From positions 1-32,688 of the IMG/VR virus record IMGVR_UViG_3300034104_000236: a stretch of DNA of 32,688 nucleotides, one strand, 5' to 3'. The notes under the pieces are model-generated. The model searched no databases, had not been told where the DNA came from, and worked only from the letters and a program-made list of their open reading frames with translations. A program made the translations under genes and the position numbers. This document shows positions 28,524-32,688 of the stretch, piece by piece. Each line of letters starts with the position of its first letter. The first letter of the stretch is position 1. Origin of the DNA: a virus.

Positions 28524-29742
28524 AACCCTGCAAATTCAAACCCCTGAGTGGGCTTTGCCTTTGTTGCAGCCCTCTCGTTACAAAGGTGCATGGGGCGGTC
28601 GAGGTTCAGGAAAGTCACATCTATTTGCTGAGATGATGATTGAGGCTCACATAATGAACCAAAAGCATCGAAGCGTTTGCGTTCGTGAAATACAAAAGTC
28701 GCTTAATCAATCAGTAAAACGCTTGCTCGAGACCAAGATTGAGGCCATGAACGCAGGGGCTTACTTTGAAGTTCAGGATTCGGTTATCAAGTCCAAAAAG
28801 GGCGATGGTGCTATTATTTTCCAAGGTATGCAGAACCACACAGCCGACAGCATTAAATCGCTTGAAGGCTATGACTGCGCTTGGGTTGAGGAAGCCCAAA
28901 GTCTGAGTCAGACCAGCCTTGATCTACTGAGACCAACAATTCGTAAACCAAATAGTGAACTGTGGTTTACATGGAATCCAAGGCAGCAATCCGACCCTGT
29001 GGATTTTTTACTGCGTGGGCCAGAGCCGCCAGCTAGTGCCTCGGTAATCAAGGTCAACTTTGGTGATAACCCGTGGTTTCCACAAGTCCTAAAAGACGAA
29101 ATGGAATACGACAAGCGCAGAGACCCTGATAAATATCAGCACGTTTGGATGGGTCAATACCTGCAAAACAGTAATAGCAGGGTATTCAGGAACTGGAAAA
29201 TTGACGACTTTGAAGCACCGCCAGATGCCATTCACCGACTTGGTGCTGATTGGGGTTTCTCGGTTGACCCGACAGTTTTGGTTCGCTGTCACATTATTGG
29301 GCGCACCCTTTACATTGATTACGAAGCCTATATGGTGGGATGTGAGATCGTTAACACGCCTGAACTATTTATGCAAGTGCCAGATGCCGAGAAATGGCCT
29401 ATCGTGGCAGACTCAGCCAGACCTGAGACTATCAGCCACATGAAGCGCAACGGTTTTCCAAAAATAATGAATGCAGTAAAAGGACCAAAATCGGTTGAGG
29501 AAGGCATTGAGTTTTTAAAGAACTACGACATCATTGTTCATCCTCGCTGTATTCACACTATTGACGAATTAAGTCTGTACAGTTATAAATCAGACCCATT
29601 GACAGGCAGAATTCTGCCAATGCTTGAGGACAAAAAGAATCACGTAATTGATGCTTTGCGATATGCGTGTGAGGGCATTAGGCGGTCAGCGGTCACAAAA
29701 TCGGCTATATTTACACCATTGCCCAATGTCAAACGCTGGTAG
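28516..29742 (+). CDS. terL: Terminase large subunit (PBSX/Terminase_3 type)
   Basis: 408 residues from ATG 28516; an in-frame TTG further left is unlikely. It packages DNA with its N-terminal ATPase and cuts it with its C-terminal nuclease. Walker A GGRGSGKS at 27-34, Walker B region YDCAWVEEA at 119-127 and the coupling motif TWNP at 152-155. The RNase H-like nuclease follows with D245 in GADWGF, D299 in ADSARPE and D379 in KNHVIDALRYA. It belongs to the PBSX-like terminases, not the P22 gp2 lineage by sequence style, so it is paired with P22-type head genes. Headful packaging is likely. Confidence 0.95.
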   Translation: MGKTLQIQTPEWALPLLQPSRYKGAWGGRGSGKSHLFAEMMIEAHIMNQKHRSVCVREIQKSLNQSVKRLLETKIEAMNAGAYFEVQDSVIKSKKGDGAIIFQGMQNHTADSIKSLEGYDCAWVEEAQSLSQTSLDLLRPTIRKPNSELWFTWNPRQQSDPVDFLLRGPEPPASASVIKVNFGDNPWFPQVLKDEMEYDKRRDPDKYQHVWMGQYLQNSNSRVFRNWKIDDFEAPPDAIHRLGADWGFSVDPTVLVRCHIIGRTLYIDYEAYMVGCEIVNTPELFMQVPDAEKWPIVADSARPETISHMKRNGFPKIMNAVKGPKSVEEGIEFLKNYDIIVHPRCIHTIDELSLYSYKSDPLTGRILPMLEDKKNHVIDALRYACEGIRRSAVTKSAIFTPLPNVKRW

Positions 29743-29765
29743 ATAATCGCCCCAAAAGGACAAAT

Positions 29766-31829
29766 ATGGCACGAATACCCAACGACCAACGCCTTGCAAA
29801 CTTACACGCTGAAGCACTGCGGCAGTTTAATGATATACAAACTGCGCTGCGGGATGAGCGTCTGCAATGCCTGCAAGACAGGCGTTTTTACTCGTTGTGC
29901 GGCTCTCAGTGGGAAGGGCCATTATGGGATCAGTACGAAAACAAGCCCAAGTTTGAAGTCAACAAAATCATGTTAGCGGTCATTCGCATCGTTAACGAAT
30001 ACCGCAATAATCGCATCACAGTTGACTATGTAAGCAAAGACGGTACTGAAAACGACAAACTGGCAGAAGTCTGCGATGGCCTTTATCGTGCTGACGAACA
30101 AGCATCGGTGGCTGATGAGGCTTACGACAATGCTTTTGAGGAAGCTGTTGGCGGTGGCATTGGTGCATGGCGTTTGCGTACTGTTTACGAAGACGAAGAA
30201 GACCCAGAAAATGAGCGCCAGCGCATCAGGTTCGAGCCAATCTTTGATGCCGACTCAAGCGTGTTCTTTGACCTGAACGCCAAGCGGCAAGACAAGTCAG
30301 ATGCAAAATATGCTTTTGTGGTCAACAGCATGACCCGTGAAAGCTACAAAGAAATCTACAACGATGACCCAACGGATTGGCCTAAGATAATTCACCAATA
30401 CGAGTTTGATTGGGCAACGCCTGATGTTGTGTTTGTGGCTGAGTATTACAAGGTTGAGGAAAAAACCGAGGTAATCCGCATCTTTGAAGCCATTGATGGC
30501 ACAGAGGAACGCTACACAGCCCAAGACTTTGCAGACGATGAAATGCTAGAAGAAACCCTGATGGCGGTCGGCACAAGGGAAGTTCGTCAAAAGCGCATCA
30601 AGCGGATGCGTGTTCGCAAATACATCATGTCTGGTGGCAAGGTGCTGGAAGATGCAGGCTACATTGCAGGCAAAAACATCCCCATTGTGGTGGTCTACGG
30701 CAAGCGTTGGTTTGTGGATAACATCGAGCGATGCATGGGTGCTGTGCGCCTGGCTAAAGATGCACAACGCCTGAAGAATATGCAACTATCCAAGCTAGGC
30801 GAGATTTCAGCCTTGTCTAGCATCGAAAAGCCCATCATGACTCCAGAGCAAGTGGCTGGGCATCAGGTTATGTGGGCAGAGGATAACCTGCGGGATTACC
30901 CTTATCTGCTGATTAACCCTGTCACTGGTGCTGATGGCGGCACACAAATCAGTGGCCCTGTGGCTTACACAAAGTCGGCACAAATCCCACCTGCGATGGC
31001 GGCTTTACTTGCTATCACAGAACAAGATATGCAGGATATTTTGGGCAACCCACAAGGGGCTGACAAGATGATTTCAGGCGTATCAGGCAAAGCGGTTGAG
31101 ATGATTCAAACCCGTGTGGATATGCAGACGTTCATCTACATGAGCAACTTTGCCAAGGGCATGAAGCGATGTGGTGAGATTTGGCTTGGCATGGCAAAGG
31201 AAATCTACACCGAAGACAAGCGCAAGATGAAAACCATTGCCGCTACTGGTGAGGCCGGAATGGTCGAGTTGATGCAACCCACAATTGATACCAAAACTGG
31301 TGCTGTGGTGATGGCAAATGACCTGTCCAGTGCCACATTTGATGTGGTTGCTGATGTTGGCCCATCCTCAAGTAGCAAACGTGCGGCTACCGTAAGGGCT
31401 TTGACAGGAATGCTCCAGATCACCCAAGACCCAGAGACAGCCCAAGTGCTGACTGCAATGGCGATGATGAACATGGAAGGCGAGGGCGTTGGGGATGCAA
31501 ATGCTTATTTCCGCAAGAAGTTATTGCGGATGGGCGTTGTTCAGCCAACAGACCAAGAGGCAGAAGAACTCATGGCAGAAATGCAGGGCAAGCCTCAAGA
31601 CCCGAACGCAATGTATCTGCAAGCCGCAGCCGAGAATGAAATGGCAAAAGCAGCCAAGGCCAGAGCTGATACTGTTGAAACCGTGGCAAGCGCAGAACTC
31701 AAACGGGCGCAAACGCTAGAGACTTTGGGCAAGGTTGAAGAGACAGCACAGAACATGGCAATGACCAATGCCCAGGCAGTACAAGAAATTTTGCAGGGGC
31801 AGATTGTGCAACCTGTTGCGAATCAGTAA
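29766..31829 (+). CDS. Portal protein, P22 gp1-like
   Basis: 687 residues (P22 gp1 is 725). It forms the dodecameric ring at one vertex through which DNA enters and leaves. N-terminal ANLHAEALRQFNDIQTALRD, then GSQWEGPLWDQYENKPKFEV-NKI and RNNRITVDYVSKDG match the P22-type portal pattern. The core continues through DAQRLKNMQLSKLGEISALS, and the C-terminal ~100 residues (Ala/Glu/Lys-rich, KARADTVETVASAELKRAQ) form a barrel-like helix. AAAAGGACAAAT provides the ribosome site. Confidence 0.92.
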   Translation: MARIPNDQRLANLHAEALRQFNDIQTALRDERLQCLQDRRFYSLCGSQWEGPLWDQYENKPKFEVNKIMLAVIRIVNEYRNNRITVDYVSKDGTENDKLAEVCDGLYRADEQASVADEAYDNAFEEAVGGGIGAWRLRTVYEDEEDPENERQRIRFEPIFDADSSVFFDLNAKRQDKSDAKYAFVVNSMTRESYKEIYNDDPTDWPKIIHQYEFDWATPDVVFVAEYYKVEEKTEVIRIFEAIDGTEERYTAQDFADDEMLEETLMAVGTREVRQKRIKRMRVRKYIMSGGKVLEDAGYIAGKNIPIVVVYGKRWFVDNIERCMGAVRLAKDAQRLKNMQLSKLGEISALSSIEKPIMTPEQVAGHQVMWAEDNLRDYPYLLINPVTGADGGTQISGPVAYTKSAQIPPAMAALLAITEQDMQDILGNPQGADKMISGVSGKAVEMIQTRVDMQTFIYMSNFAKGMKRCGEIWLGMAKEIYTEDKRKMKTIAATGEAGMVELMQPTIDTKTGAVVMANDLSSATFDVVADVGPSSSSKRAATVRALTGMLQITQDPETAQVLTAMAMMNMEGEGVGDANAYFRKKLLRMGVVQPTDQEAEELMAEMQGKPQDPNAMYLQAAAENEMAKAAKARADTVETVASAELKRAQTLETLGKVEETAQNMAMTNAQAVQEILQGQIVQPVANQ

Positions 31830-31850
31830 AAAACAAGCGACAATTAAAAC

Positions 31851-31882
31851 AACGGTTACCACCCAGCCGTTTAAAGTGGGTG
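31851..31882 (+). promoter_or_regulatory. Possible H-type pseudoknot at the scaffold start
   Basis: AACGG (31851-31855) pairs CCGTT (31867-31871), while CACCCA (31860-31865) pairs TGGGTG (31877-31882). The two stems interlock with loops of 4, 1 and 5 bases, an H-type pseudoknot geometry. The last strand overlaps the GGTGAG ribosome site of the scaffold gene, so folding could control scaffold translation. Confidence 0.45.
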
Positions 31883-31888
31883 AGTTGA

Positions 31889-32688
31889 ATGGGGTCAAAG
31901 ATGAATCAAAAGGCAGTAATTGAGGACAATGAAGTCGAGGTAGTAGAAGAAGAAATCGAAGTCAACGAACCCGTTGATGAGATTGAACCCGAAGATACCG
32001 AAGAAGTTGTTGTCAGCATTGGTGAGGAAGCGCCACCTCCCGAAGAACATACTCCTGCGCCTGAATGGGTAAAAGAGTTGCGTAAGACGAACCGAGAACT
32101 GCAAAGGCAGAATCGTGAACTGCAAGCAAGGGTACAAGCCGCACCACCTGAGACCAAGCCAGTGGTGATTGGAAATAAGCCAAAGCTAGAAGATCACGAC
32201 TATGACGCTGATGCATACGAGGAAGCATTGACCAGTTGGTTTGAGCGCAAGCGTCAGGCCGATGAAATCAACGCCAAGCAAGAAGCTGAAGTTATGAATC
32301 AGCAAAAGGCATGGCAAGCCAAGTTGGATGGTTATGGCAAGGCGAAAGCCGAGCTAAGAGTGAAAGACTTTGAGGATGCTGAAGAAGTTGCTCAACAAGT
32401 TTTTTCTATCACCCAGCAAGGCGTTTTGCTGCAAGGTGCAGATAATCCTGCACTCGTTGTTTACGCACTCGGTAAGAACCCTGCAAAGGCTAAAGAGTTG
32501 GCTGAAATCAAAGACCCCGTAAAGTTTGCCTTTGCGGTAGCAAAACTGGAGAAAGACTTGAAAGTTACAAATCGCAGGCAAGCACCCGCCCCAGAGCGTA
32601 TCGTTACAGGAACTGGAAGATCATCTGGTGCGGTTGACTCAACACTTGAACGGCTGAGAGAAGAAGCGGCTCGTACTGGCAACATGAC
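31889..32688 (+). CDS. Scaffolding protein, N-terminal part (continues at window start)
   Basis: Runs off the window end and continues at 1-173, giving about 281 residues in all (277 from the alternative ATG 31901). It guides coat assembly and leaves the head before packaging. The N-terminal ~55 residues are very acidic (EVEVVEEEIEVNEPVDEIEP), followed by a helix with NRELQRQNRELQARV and a WFERKRQADEINAKQEAEV coiled coil. The C-terminus is basic. P22 scaffold is 303 residues with similar composition and gene order (portal, scaffold, coat). The GGTGAG site favours 31889. Confidence 0.85.
   Translation, partial: MGSKMNQKAVIEDNEVEVVEEEIEVNEPVDEIEPEDTEEVVVSIGEEAPPPEEHTPAPEWVKELRKTNRELQRQNRELQARVQAAPPETKPVVIGNKPKLEDHDYDADAYEEALTSWFERKRQADEINAKQEAEVMNQQKAWQAKLDGYGKAKAELRVKDFEDAEEVAQQVFSITQQGVLLQGADNPALVVYALGKNPAKAKELAEIKDPVKFAFAVAKLEKDLKVTNRRQAPAPERIVTGTGRSSGAVDSTLERLREEAARTGNM
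32562..32688. repeat. 127-bp terminal direct repeat (right copy)
   Basis: Identical to bases 1-127 and located inside the scaffolding gene. It lets the two window ends be joined without a break in the reading frame. Confidence 0.95.

Noticed and set aside
1-32688. tRNA genes and CRISPR arrays
   Set aside because: No cloverleaf with a CCA end or T-loop pattern and no regularly spaced repeats were seen by eye.

Overview
The window is a complete genome of a small tailed phage with a P22-type (short-tailed, podovirus) virion. Its first 127 bases recur exactly as its last 127 bases. A gene (the scaffolding protein) runs off the right end and continues at the left end in the same frame. The molecule is therefore circular or circularly permuted, with about 32,561 unique bases. 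The host cannot be read directly. The codon and gene style (GTA-type 3TM holin, DUF1376 replication protein, ERF annealing protein, RusA, freshwater-phage style small basic proteins) suggests a Gram-negative, probably betaproteobacterial, freshwater host; this is inference. No integrase and no full-length CI-type repressor was found, although the early region has a lambdoid/P22 style.

Layout. The late genes run on the + strand in P22 order, wrapping through the junction: small and large terminase (28089-29742), portal (29766-31829), scaffold (31889 to the end, continuing 1-173), coat (191-1477), a probable decoration protein, several tiny lysine-rich proteins, gp4-like connector (2630-3112), a fiber-like protein, gp10-like connector (5034-6440), and a needle-like coiled-coil protein with a predicted C1q/TNF-like knob (6440-7309). 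A cysteine-rich protein with a HiPIP-like Cys pattern follows. Next come three ejection proteins resembling gp7, gp20 and gp16 (8559-13076), a P22-type tailspike with a pectate-lyase-like body (13077-14852), and further fiber-like or small proteins. The lysis cassette (16706-19297) contains several small membrane proteins, a 3TM holin and a GH24 endolysin.

The - strand carries an early operon read leftwards from 23451 to 19283. It holds a DUF932 protein, five small unknowns, an ERF single-strand annealing protein, a YqaJ/lambda-type exonuclease, an 80-residue protein with an SSB-like C-terminal tail, a winged-helix protein and a zinc-ribbon protein: a phage recombination module. It has two near-identical promoter modules, each with an 18-bp palindrome centred about 62 bp upstream of the predicted start. 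One of these lies in the divergent region next to a 52-residue Cro-like gene.

The + strand early genes (23597-26299) are the Cro-like regulator, a DUF1376 replication protein containing iteron-like repeats, small unknowns, a RusA resolvase, and a zinc-finger and an HNH-like protein, ending in a strong intrinsic terminator at 26330-26354. Between that terminator and the terminase lies a two-gene unit, a ParB-domain protein with a conserved extra C-terminal domain plus a glycosyltransferase-like protein (26364-28056). It is the best candidate here for an uncharacterised system, possibly DNA hypermodification. Nearly all genes overlap by 1-14 bases, so translational coupling is general. Many small genes were recovered because they fill gaps or fit stop-start overlaps.
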